Shown here: in pieces, positions 14,483 through 21,888 of the stretch
How the letters are laid out: each line of letters starts with the position of its first letter
How positions within the stretch are numbered: the stretch's first letter is position 1
From: a virus
Virus record (IMG/VR): IMGVR_UViG_3300030107_001686
Location: 1 to 24,361 of that record
Length of the DNA stretch: 24,361 nt
Direction: 5' to 3' (one strand)
Program-made: the position numbers and the translations under genes
The notes under the pieces: model-generated
Databases searched by the model: none
Told to the model about the DNA's origin: nothing
What the model saw: only the letters and a program-made list of their open reading frames with translations

Positions 14483-14973
14483 TTGAAGTTATTGATAATG
14501 TCTTAGAGGATCACACTGCTATTCTGATAGATGACTATGTAAAAAATCTATCTTGGAAATTTGATTATAAATCTCAAAAGGGCCAACCAAACAAACACTG
14601 GCACGTTTTTTGTGGACATAATAAAAAAGAGTGTGATGAAAGTGGTTTTGATTGGGCTCATCTTTTGTTTGAGTCTGCAAAGAACAAAATTGGTAAAGAA
14701 CTATTTTACGGAAGAGTTTATTGTAACGCTCACACTCATGGTGTAGAACCACACTTACATAAAGATGAGGGTGAATTCACCATAATTTTTTATCCACGAT
14801 TAGATTGGAAACAAGAATGGAATGGTGGAACATTGATAGACGGTCAACTAGTAGAGTATGTGGGAAACCGTTTAGTAGTATTTACTGCCCATCTACCACA
14901 TAAAGCTATGTCGGTTTCAAGAGAGTGTTATGAGCTCAGAACTTGTGTAGTATTCAAATGTCACGGGCCATAA
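14479..14973 (+). CDS. 2-oxoglutarate/Fe(II)-dependent oxygenase (putative)
   Basis: A 164-residue protein with the complete facial triad of the 2OG-Fe(II) family: H94-x-D96 (HLHKDEGEFT), distal His141 (AHLPHKAMSV) and Arg154 for 2-oxoglutarate (YELRTCVVF), with a WNGGTLI strand between. The spacing fits the prolyl-hydroxylase-like branch common in marine T4-like phages. The substrate is unknown; nucleic acid bases and protein side chains are both known for the family. The start overlaps the gp44 stop (ATGA), and the gene separates gp44 from gp62, which are adjacent in T4. Confidence 0.82.
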   Translation: MIEVIDNVLEDHTAILIDDYVKNLSWKFDYKSQKGQPNKHWHVFCGHNKKECDESGFDWAHLLFESAKNKIGKELFYGRVYCNAHTHGVEPHLHKDEGEFTIIFYPRLDWKQEWNGGTLIDGQLVEYVGNRLVVFTAHLPHKAMSVSRECYELRTCVVFKCHGP

Positions 14974-14976
14974 GTC

Positions 14977-15096
14977 ATGTATGAATTAAAAGTAAAGAGC
15001 GGAACCTATACAGCAGATAGTTTTTTTGAATTGTGTTGGGTAGTATTTCAACATCGTCTACATCACTTTTGTAAGGGTGAAGGGTTTAGAGATTAA
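14977..15096 (+). CDS. Small protein, 39 residues, between the oxygenase and gp62
   Basis: ATG at 14977, three bases after the oxygenase stop; its TAA at 15094-15096 overlaps the gp62 ATG (TAATG), so it fills the gap exactly and couples to gp62. The product begins MYELKVKSGTYTADSFFELC and ends HHFCKGEGFRD. It is mixed basic and aromatic and is compatible with small hypothetical proteins of T4-like marine phages. It shares its first five residues, MYELK, with gp62. Confidence 0.6.
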   Translation: MYELKVKSGTYTADSFFELCWVVFQHRLHHFCKGEGFRD

Positions 15097-15491
15097 TGTA
15101 TGAGTTGAAAGACTATCTTAATGCAATAAACCATACCAAAGAAAGATTGATGGATACAGAGGATGAAGAATGGGAAAGAAAATATCCACCTTTCATCGTA
15201 AATAAGTGCCTATCTGGCTTTCAAGATACCATAATGTTGGTTAATGAGATTAACTGTACACCAAATGTAGACAAAAAACTCCAATTTGATTTTTTAATAA
15301 ATAGTATACGTCCAAGGAAAAGGTTTACTCCTTGGTTGAAGGCGAATAAATTAGAGAATCTAGAGTATGTTAAAGAGTTTTATGGATACAATAACGAGAA
15401 AGCAAGGAACGCTCTAAACATATTGAATGATGAACAAATCGCCACCATAAAACAAAAATTAAATAAAGGTGGAAAAAATGGAAGAAGTTAA
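15096..15491 (+). CDS. 62: Clamp loader small subunit gp62
   Basis: Non-ATPase subunit of the clamp loader. Recognised by YPPFIVNKCLSGFQDTIMLV (from residue 31), the QFDFLINSIRPRKRFTPWLK segment (residues about 68-87) and the C-terminal FYGYNNEKARNAL, all usual for gp62 of marine T4-like phages. At 131 residues it is shorter than T4 gp62 (187), the typical compact form in those phages. It begins inside the stop of the small ORF upstream and its last codons overlap the regA start. Confidence 0.9.
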   Translation: MYELKDYLNAINHTKERLMDTEDEEWERKYPPFIVNKCLSGFQDTIMLVNEINCTPNVDKKLQFDFLINSIRPRKRFTPWLKANKLENLEYVKEFYGYNNEKARNALNILNDEQIATIKQKLNKGGKNGRS

Positions 15492-15882
15492 TTGGACACA
15501 GGAGCAAATGCTGGAAGTTGGTTTGAACGAACCAGATGATTTTCTCAAAGTAAGAGAGACACTTTCACGAATGGGTGTTGCATCACGTAAAGAAAGAAAA
15601 TTATATCAATCTTGCCACATTCTTCATAAACAAGGAAAATACTACATAGTACATTTCAAAGAGTTATTTGCTTTGGATGGTAAGCAAACTAATTTGACTG
15701 AAAATGATATTGCACGCAGAAACACTATTTCTAATTTGTTAAAAGATTGGGGCTTAATTTCTATTATGGGAGACTCATCAAATGTTGCTCCTTTAAGTCA
15801 GATTAAAGTTTTAAGTTTTCGTGAAAAAGATGATTGGGAACTTTGTACAAAGTACAACATAGGTAAAAAGAAAGAGGTTTAA
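15478..15882 (+). CDS. regA: Translational repressor RegA
   Basis: RNA-binding repressor that in T4 blocks translation of many early mRNAs, including gp44 and gp45, by binding at their start sites. Clear likeness to T4 RegA: DDFLKVRETLSRMGVAS, LYQSCHILHKQGKYYIVHFKE, and RRNTISNLLKDWGLISI, with a final KYNIG. Length 134 residues against 122 in T4. I chose ATG 15478 because AGGTGG at 15466-15471 precedes it; a GTG at 15469 falls within that site. It lies inside the end of gp62, the T4 gene order. Its TAA overlaps the ATG of the next gene. Confidence 0.95.
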   Translation: MEEVNWTQEQMLEVGLNEPDDFLKVRETLSRMGVASRKERKLYQSCHILHKQGKYYIVHFKELFALDGKQTNLTENDIARRNTISNLLKDWGLISIMGDSSNVAPLSQIKVLSFREKDDWELCTKYNIGKKKEV

Positions 15883-16523
15883 TGAAAAGGTTTACAAGTC
15901 ATTTTGTCGAACAAAAAGATATAGACTCTTTGAAGTATGATAAGGTGGAAGAAAAGCCAGTTCCTCTTCTTAAAGGTAAGGATTGGAAGAATATTTCTGT
16001 GCCTGAACCTCCAAGAAATAGTAGTCCAGAAGCTCGATTAGAACTGTCAATGATAAAAGCATTAGGGGATAATAGGTCACAAAAAGATATTAACAGTATC
16101 AAAGAGCATGATATGGTTGCAACCTATGCTATTAGAGATTATCTTGAAGAAAATGATTTAGATTACAATAGTGAAGATATATCAAAAATAGTTGAAACAG
16201 GTGCGGGTGTTAGCAGATTTTACAAGAACAAATTTCAAAGAATAAGACCATTCCAGTTAGCAAAAGAATTGGATATAGATATTAATCACATGGATTTTCC
16301 ATCTGACACTATGCAAACACCATCTTATCCAAGTGGTCACACCGTACAATCTCGTTTGGTTGCAGAATATTATATTCGTAAGTATCCACAACATAAGAAA
16401 GGATTGATAGCCGCAGCTGAGGAGTGTGGTCAAGGTCGAGTAAAAGCAGGATGGCACTTTCCCTCTGATCATGAAGTTGGAGTCATGATAGCAGTAGAGA
16501 TTGCACCAATGGTAGAACTATAA
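15882..16523 (+). CDS. PAP2-family phosphatase with capsid-targeting-like N terminus
   Basis: Soluble phosphatase of the PAP2/class A acid phosphatase family, 213 residues. All catalytic motifs are present: K115-x6-R122-P123, P150-S-G-H153 and R186-x5-H192-x3-D196. There is no signal peptide or membrane span, unlike most PAP2 enzymes, so it acts in a cytosol or inside a virion; the substrate is unknown. The N terminus MKRFTSHFVE|QKD resembles the T4 capsid-targeting sequence (MKTYQEFIAE as recalled), which directs proteins into the prohead and is cut after Glu by gp21. Residues 12-60 are a charged linker. It starts in the RegA stop and ends in the start of the ATP-grasp gene (TAATG twice). 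Confidence 0.82.
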   Translation: MKRFTSHFVEQKDIDSLKYDKVEEKPVPLLKGKDWKNISVPEPPRNSSPEARLELSMIKALGDNRSQKDINSIKEHDMVATYAIRDYLEENDLDYNSEDISKIVETGAGVSRFYKNKFQRIRPFQLAKELDIDINHMDFPSDTMQTPSYPSGHTVQSRLVAEYYIRKYPQHKKGLIAAAEECGQGRVKAGWHFPSDHEVGVMIAVEIAPMVEL

Positions 16524-17887
16524 TGGAAAACTTTAAATCTTTTATCACTGAACAAAAAGACGAAAAATATAAAGTTGTTGTTATATCAGCTAACTCTGAT
16601 GAAAAAGGTATTACAACTAAAAGAATTGAAGCAGAGGCAAAAGAGATTAACTATCCATCTTATACAGTTCTTATGGATGGAGCATACACTAGTTTTGAAA
16701 ATGGTCAAAGAACTATTCATAGAGGTGATGATGATAAAGGATTTAAAATACATCCTAGTGATACTATAATTTTTGTTCGTGGAACTACTGAAAGAGATAG
16801 TCATTTAAATTTAATATCTCAACTTCAACGTGCGGGATATTGTGTGGTAAATAGTAGAGAGTGTTTAGAGGTTGCTTCTGATAAATATCGAACCTATTTA
16901 AGATTAAAAGATTTTGGACTCACACAACCTAAAACTGTTCTGGTTCCCACTAAAGATTCGATAGAAAAATCTTTTAATGATTTGGACACAAAATTTCCAA
17001 TTATACTCAAAACACTAAGAGGAGCAAAAGGTGTAGGTGTTCTATTTGTCGAATCAGAAAGGTCTTTAATATCTCTAGTACAACTTTTGTATAAACAAGA
17101 TTCACAAACAGATATATTAATTCAAGAATATATTAAAACTGATTTTGATGTTCGTGTTTTAGTTCTAGGAGGCAAGGTTATTGCCACAATGCAAAGAGAT
17201 GTAGTAGAGGGTGATTTTAGAAGTAACGCATCTTTAGGTGCTAAAGTTAAAAAATATAATTTAACTACTTTAGAGGAAGAGCATAGTATTCGTGCTGCAA
17301 AGGCTGTTGGTGGTATTTTTACTGCTGTTGATTTTATACCATCTAATGATCCAGAAAATAAACCACCATATGTTTTAGAAGTAAACAGTAGTCCAGGCAC
17401 AGAAAATATTGAGAAAGTAAATAGTAAAAATATTGTTAAAGATGTTATTGAATATTTTCAAAATCCAAAAATTAGATATACCGTTCCTACAGAGTGTGGA
17501 TATGAAGAAGTTGTAACAATCAATCCATTTGGAGAAATAATTGCCAAGTTTGATACTGGTAACTCAGCCATGTGTGTTCTCCATGCAGAAGATGTAAAAA
17601 TAAATGGAAAGAAAGTTACTTTTACAACAAACAACAAAACAATCACAACAACCTTTGTTGGTAAATACAAAGCAACTAGTGGTATTGGTGATGATGATCG
17701 TCCAATAGTAGAACTTGAGTTTGAATATGCCGGAACAAATTTTGGTAAAGTTCGATTTGGTTTAGATAATCGTGAAGATATGTCAACTGATGTTTTATTG
17801 AATCGAGATATTATGAAAGTAATGAATGTAATGGTAAACCCTCAACGTAAATATATCATAACCACTAAAATAGTCCTTGACAAATAA
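16523..17887 (+). CDS. RimK-like ATP-grasp ligase fused to a RimB-like retropepsin domain
   Basis: A 454-residue two-domain enzyme. Residues about 110-310 are a RimK-type ATP-grasp: PIILKTLRGAKGVGVLF, ILIQEYIK, DVRVLVLGGKVIATM and the metal-binding LEVNSSPG (E286, N288). RimK enzymes add amino acids, usually Glu, to protein C termini. Residues about 335-450 match the retropepsin-like RimB/zinc-protease family (Pfam PF05618): AKFDTGNSAMCVLHA with D344-T-G, then RPIVELEFEY and a final DVLLNRDIMK. In bacteria these are separate, neighbouring genes. The N terminus MENFKSFITE|QKD is again capsid-targeting-like. The gene is visibly A+T rich. Its last codons contain the -35 box of the gp43 promoter. 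Confidence 0.82.
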   Translation: MENFKSFITEQKDEKYKVVVISANSDEKGITTKRIEAEAKEINYPSYTVLMDGAYTSFENGQRTIHRGDDDKGFKIHPSDTIIFVRGTTERDSHLNLISQLQRAGYCVVNSRECLEVASDKYRTYLRLKDFGLTQPKTVLVPTKDSIEKSFNDLDTKFPIILKTLRGAKGVGVLFVESERSLISLVQLLYKQDSQTDILIQEYIKTDFDVRVLVLGGKVIATMQRDVVEGDFRSNASLGAKVKKYNLTTLEEEHSIRAAKAVGGIFTAVDFIPSNDPENKPPYVLEVNSSPGTENIEKVNSKNIVKDVIEYFQNPKIRYTVPTECGYEEVVTINPFGEIIAKFDTGNSAMCVLHAEDVKINGKKVTFTTNNKTITTTFVGKYKATSGIGDDDRPIVELEFEYAGTNFGKVRFGLDNREDMSTDVLLNRDIMKVMNVMVNPQRKYIITTKIVLDK

Positions 17888-17905
17888 CCTAAAGAGTGTT
17901 ATAGT
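17877..17905 (+). promoter_or_regulatory. Early promoter giving a leaderless gp43 start
   Basis: TTGACA (17877-17882, inside the last codons of the ATP-grasp gene), 17-bp spacer ending TGT, TATAGT (17900-17905). The gp43 ATG at 17912 is seven bases after the -10 box. Confidence 0.75.
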
Positions 17906-17911
17906 CTGTAC

Positions 17912-20407
17912 ATGAATTTTTATACAAATGTCCTTCAACGTGGAAACAATCTCCATGTTCGTGCTGTCGTAAACGGTGAACGACAAAACTTTAAGATTCG
18001 ATATCAACCCACTCTATTTTATCCTGTTGATTATGAAACTGGATACAAAACCCTAGAGGGTAAATCAGTTAGACCAAAAAACTTGGCCACAATGAAAGAG
18101 GCTAAAGATTGGGTTGATTTATATGAGAGTCAGCCAGGTCAAGTTTATGGTAATACTCAATACGCATATAACTATATCTCTGATACGTATGAGGGTCAAG
18201 TCGATTGGGATTTAGACAAGATACTCATTGTTACAATTGATATCGAAGTTGAGTGTGAGAATGGATTTCCTTCTGCAAAACTAGCAGAGGAACCAATGCT
18301 GTCAATTACGATTAAGAATCACCAAAACAAAAAGATTGTGGTGTTTGGACTTCATGAGTTTCAAAATGACCGTGATGATGTTACGTATATTCACTGTGAA
18401 AGTGAAATACATCTGTTAAAAGAGTTTCTTATATTTTGGGAGAAACATCAACCAGATATCATCACAGGCTGGAATACAGAGTTCTTTGATATACCATATC
18501 TCTGCAATCGAATCACTCATTTGTTTGGTGAGGATGAAATCAAACGTCTGTCACCTTGGGGTGTTGTCTATTCCAAAGACATTTACAAAATGGGTAGAAA
18601 TCATCAAGTGTATGCGATACAAGGTGTTGCTGGACTTGACTACTTTGACCTGTACCAGAAATTTACATATACTGCACAAGAGTCTTATCGTTTAGATCAT
18701 ATTGCATTTGTTGAGTTGGGTGAAAAGAAAGCTGGTAATCCCTATGAAACTTTCAGAGATTGGTATCAGAAAGATTATCAATCGTTTATCGAATATAACA
18801 TACAAGACGTTGAGATTGTTGATAAGCTAGAGGATAAGATGAAGTTGATTGAACTTTGTCTTACCATGGCTTATGATGCAAAAGTTAATTATATGGATGT
18901 TCTTGGTACAGTTAGATATTGGGATGTTCTCATATACAACTATCTCAAAGAACATAATATTGTTATACCACAAAAAATGCCACATGATAAAGCTGCACAG
19001 TTTGAAGGTGCATATGTAAAAGACCCACAAGTAGGTATGCACAAATGGGTCATGTCTTTTGATCTAAATAGTCTATATCCTCATTTGATTATGCAGTATA
19101 ATATTTCACCAGAGACTCTTATTCCTTCTGATGAGAAGGCACCAGAGAAGATGGTGGATAAAATTCTAAAAGGTAGTGTCACCAATAACACAAAATATTG
19201 CATGGCTCCTAACGGTGCATTTTTCAGTAAGGATAAAAAAGGGTTTCTTCCAGAACTAATGGAGACTATCTACAATGACAGAGTTAAGTACAAAAAACTT
19301 CTGTTGGAATCTAAACAGAAATTTGAGGACACTAAGGACAAAAAGTATCTCAAGGATATCTCAAGGTATGAGAACATCCAAATGGCCAAAAAGATTTCAC
19401 TCAATAGTGCGTATGGTGCGATTGGGAATTCTTGGTTTCGGTATTTTGATCTTAGAAATGCTGAAGCTATTACAACAAGTGGTCAGTTATCTATACGATG
19501 GATTGAAAAGGCACTTAACATCTATCTCAACAAGATTATTGGAACTGAGAAAGAAGATTACGTTATTGCGAGTGATACGGACTCAGTATATATTACTTTT
19601 GACGCACTTGTACATAAATCTTTTAAAAATGGAAATCCATCTACAGACTCCATCGTTCGCTTTCTGGATAAAATTGCCACTAATAAAATTGAACCATTTA
19701 TTGATGTATCTTATCAAGCTCTTGCTAAGGTGGTAAATGCGTATGACCAGAAAATGGTCATGAAACGAGAGGTGATTGCAGACAAAGGTATCTGGACTGC
19801 CAAGAAACGGTATATTCTCAACTGTCATGATATAGAGGGTGTTCGATACAAGACTCCTAAACTCAAGATGATGGGCATCGAAGCAGTCAAGAGTTCAACT
19901 CCTGCTCCTTGCCGAGACAAGATTAAAGAGGCAATGAACATCATTATGAACGGTGATGAGAAAATGCTAAATACCTTTATACAAGAGTTTCGTGAGGAGT
20001 TTATGAAATTACCACCAGAAGATATTGCATTTCCTAGAAGTTGTAATGGAGTGCAAAAGTTTAGGGGTGAAAGTTCTTTATATAAAAAGGGCACTCCAAT
20101 TCATGTTAAGGGTGCGCTATTATATAATTTTTTAGTTGAAAAGGAGAAGTTAGAAGGTAAGTATCCAAAAATACAAGAGGGTGATAAGATTAAATTTATA
20201 AACATGAAACAACCAAATATCTATCAATCCAGTGCATTTTCTTTTATAACTTCTATGCCAAAGGAACTTGACTTATTGAACAAAATAGACTATGATGTAC
20301 AATTCGAGAAGAGTTTTGTAGAACCGTTAAAATTTATTACACAGAAGATGAATTGGTTGATAGACAGTAGTTATGGCACACAAGGAACACTAGAGGATTT
20401 CTTTTAA
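17912..20407 (+). CDS. 43: Family B replicative DNA polymerase gp43
   Basis: Replicative polymerase with 3'-5' proofreading, 831 residues (T4 has 898). Exonuclease motif I is D110-I-E112, and the Exo III segment contains YNIQDVEIVDK near 294-304. Polymerase motifs follow: A, DLNSLYP (384-390); B, KKISLNSAYG (493-502); C, DTDS (555-558). The protein is intact with no split or intein. The C terminus GTLEDFF fits the clamp-binding peptide of gp43 proteins. The first residues MNFYTNVLQRGNN look like a normal gp43 start, so ATG 17912 is credible although no Shine-Dalgarno precedes it and the promoter puts the transcript start on the ATG. A tRNA follows one base after the stop. Confidence 0.96.
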   Translation: MNFYTNVLQRGNNLHVRAVVNGERQNFKIRYQPTLFYPVDYETGYKTLEGKSVRPKNLATMKEAKDWVDLYESQPGQVYGNTQYAYNYISDTYEGQVDWDLDKILIVTIDIEVECENGFPSAKLAEEPMLSITIKNHQNKKIVVFGLHEFQNDRDDVTYIHCESEIHLLKEFLIFWEKHQPDIITGWNTEFFDIPYLCNRITHLFGEDEIKRLSPWGVVYSKDIYKMGRNHQVYAIQGVAGLDYFDLYQKFTYTAQESYRLDHIAFVELGEKKAGNPYETFRDWYQKDYQSFIEYNIQDVEIVDKLEDKMKLIELCLTMAYDAKVNYMDVLGTVRYWDVLIYNYLKEHNIVIPQKMPHDKAAQFEGAYVKDPQVGMHKWVMSFDLNSLYPHLIMQYNISPETLIPSDEKAPEKMVDKILKGSVTNNTKYCMAPNGAFFSKDKKGFLPELMETIYNDRVKYKKLLLESKQKFEDTKDKKYLKDISRYENIQMAKKISLNSAYGAIGNSWFRYFDLRNAEAITTSGQLSIRWIEKALNIYLNKIIGTEKEDYVIASDTDSVYITFDALVHKSFKNGNPSTDSIVRFLDKIATNKIEPFIDVSYQALAKVVNAYDQKMVMKREVIADKGIWTAKKRYILNCHDIEGVRYKTPKLKMMGIEAVKSSTPAPCRDKIKEAMNIIMNGDEKMLNTFIQEFREEFMKLPPEDIAFPRSCNGVQKFRGESSLYKKGTPIHVKGALLYNFLVEKEKLEGKYPKIQEGDKIKFINMKQPNIYQSSAFSFITSMPKELDLLNKIDYDVQFEKSFVEPLKFITQKMNWLIDSSYGTQGTLEDFF

Positions 20408-20408
20408 T

Positions 20409-20482
20409 GCGGGTATAGTATAATGGTATTACATCAGTTTACCAAATTGAAAATGGGGGTTCGATTCCCTCTACCCGCTCCA
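20409..20482 (+). tRNA. tRNA-Gly with anticodon ACC (reads GGU)
   Basis: A full cloverleaf with encoded CCA. Acceptor GCGGGTA pairs with TACCCGC (20472-20478); D arm GTA/TAC with GG in the loop; anticodon stem TCAGT/ATTGA around loop TTACCAA, anticodon ACC at 20441-20443; T arm GGGGG/CCCTC with TTCGATT. Glycine identity is supported by C35, C36, U73 and the G1-C72, C2-G71 and G3-C70 pairs. It resembles bacterial tRNA-Gly(UCC) except for A at position 34, which is unusual because bacteria normally read Gly with GCC or UCC. It is probably co-transcribed with gp43. Confidence 0.92.
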
Positions 20483-20498
20483 AAGAGTATATATAATT

Positions 20499-21833
20499 AT
20501 GAACCTATTTGACCTAGAAGAAAAAAAAGTAAAAACAATTCGGATTTTAATTTATCCAAATATTACGCTCCAGAAATCGCTCGAGAGCGACTCATATATC
20601 CAAGTCGTCAAGAATCAAATCAAACTACTGAATGAGATTCGTGATGACCTCTGGTTTTATCTGGTATTACCAAAAGAGGTTCAGTCATTACAATTTCCTA
20701 ATACCACACAGTGGTATATTGACTTTGAAACGTATCCACAAACCATGCGCTCAAACTTTAGAGTTGATATCATGAGAAGAATGCTACATAACGGTATGGA
20801 CTTTGATCTCGTTATGTCTCATCTGCCAGAACATACGCACCAGCTTGTAAATACACTTTACAACGTGACGCATCATATACCGCCAGTGTTTGGATATGCT
20901 CACTGGTTTGATCTGAAAGAAGTCGTCACTTGGCCAAAAGATAGTTTTTTACAAAATATTACAGGGTTATTGGAGATGGATAGATGCTATTTAAATACAC
21001 AACATCAAAAGGATATGGTTCTTAATCAGGCAAGAGAGACTTTCAATGATGCTACGATTGAGAGATTAGATTCTATATTGACAGTTCAACATTTGGGTGT
21101 TAATCTTGAAGATATTATACCAGAGATAAATGAAACACCAGAAAAGATTATTGTGTTTAATCATCGGCCTGATACATATAAACACTTCAAAGAGTTTATT
21201 GCTGTATGTGATGAGTTATGGAAACTGCGACAGGACTTCAAAGTTTGGATACCGTTGTTGGACAAACCTAATCGTGAGTACGTTATTACAGACAAGGGTG
21301 ATAAACGATGGTACTACAACAAACTGAAGACTTGTTATGTTGGGTTCTCACCTAAACAAAAGTATGGTGGTTGGTCAGTTGCTACTACAGATGGCATGAT
21401 GAATGGTGTTCCTTATATAATGTATAACGATACATATTATAAAGAACTACATCCACAAGGTGAGTTTTTTGATGATGACCATGATGCTTTGATGTTGTTA
21501 AATACATATCTTGATAATCCAAGATATCGTAATGAAGAAGCACAAAGAGCACTAGACTGTATAAAATACTCTCTGATATATAAAGACAAAATAGTTGAAA
21601 TGAATAACTATATGAATGATTTGTTGCTACGTCAGAAAGTTATGGGTGAGAGTGACAAGTTAAAAGAAATCATAGAGTTTATTAAAAGATACAAATCAGT
21701 TACTAAAAAAGAAATGATGAATTTTGTAGGATGGGGTAGAGGTATTAAATGGACTCCATACCGCAGAGCTCTTATGAATCATCCTAACATATATGATGTT
21801 ATGGATGAACAACCAAAGTATATATGGTCTTGA
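20499..21833 (+). CDS. Putative GT-B glycosyltransferase with C-terminal helical domain
   Basis: A 444-residue protein. The region IIVFNHRPDTYKHFKEFI (near 214-231) and YVGFSPKQKYGGWSVATTDGMMNGVPYIMYND (split: YVGFSPKQKYGG, then WSVATTDGMMNGVPY, near 281-310) resemble the C-terminal donor-binding half of GT-B glycosyltransferases, where a conserved acidic residue follows a Gly-rich loop. The last 65 residues (SDKLKEIIEFIKRYKSVTKKEMMNFVGWG...) look like a separate winged-helix-type domain that could bind DNA. T4-like phages use glycosyltransferases to decorate modified DNA bases, but glycan or protein targets are equally possible. The only candidate ribosome-binding site, AAAGAG, is 11 bases upstream and overlaps the tRNA 3' end. 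Confidence 0.55.
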   Translation: MNLFDLEEKKVKTIRILIYPNITLQKSLESDSYIQVVKNQIKLLNEIRDDLWFYLVLPKEVQSLQFPNTTQWYIDFETYPQTMRSNFRVDIMRRMLHNGMDFDLVMSHLPEHTHQLVNTLYNVTHHIPPVFGYAHWFDLKEVVTWPKDSFLQNITGLLEMDRCYLNTQHQKDMVLNQARETFNDATIERLDSILTVQHLGVNLEDIIPEINETPEKIIVFNHRPDTYKHFKEFIAVCDELWKLRQDFKVWIPLLDKPNREYVITDKGDKRWYYNKLKTCYVGFSPKQKYGGWSVATTDGMMNGVPYIMYNDTYYKELHPQGEFFDDDHDALMLLNTYLDNPRYRNEEAQRALDCIKYSLIYKDKIVEMNNYMNDLLLRQKVMGESDKLKEIIEFIKRYKSVTKKEMMNFVGWGRGIKWTPYRRALMNHPNIYDVMDEQPKYIWS

Positions 21834-21860
21834 CTTTATAACTTGTAACCTTTATAAATA
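21830..21860 (+). promoter_or_regulatory. Composite early/late promoter for the last two genes
   Basis: TATAAATA (21853-21860) is a T4-type late promoter; TTGACT at 21830-21835 is exactly 17 bp upstream. The element begins in the last codons of the glycosyltransferase gene. The leader to ATG 21889 is about 23 bases with a GGAGAG ribosome-binding site. Confidence 0.75.
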
Positions 21861-21888
21861 CTATTAATTAATTCATATGGAGAGATTG

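Noticed and set aside
17912-20407. Intein, split or frameshift in the DNA polymerase gene
   Set aside because: Motifs A, B and C and the exonuclease motifs occur in order in one continuous frame with no insertion at the usual intein sites.
20499-20540. Capsid-targeting-like start (MNLFDLEE) on the glycosyltransferase
   Set aside because: Only the aromatic at position 4 fits; the hydrophobic pair and the Glu at position 10 are missing, and the preceding gene context is early.
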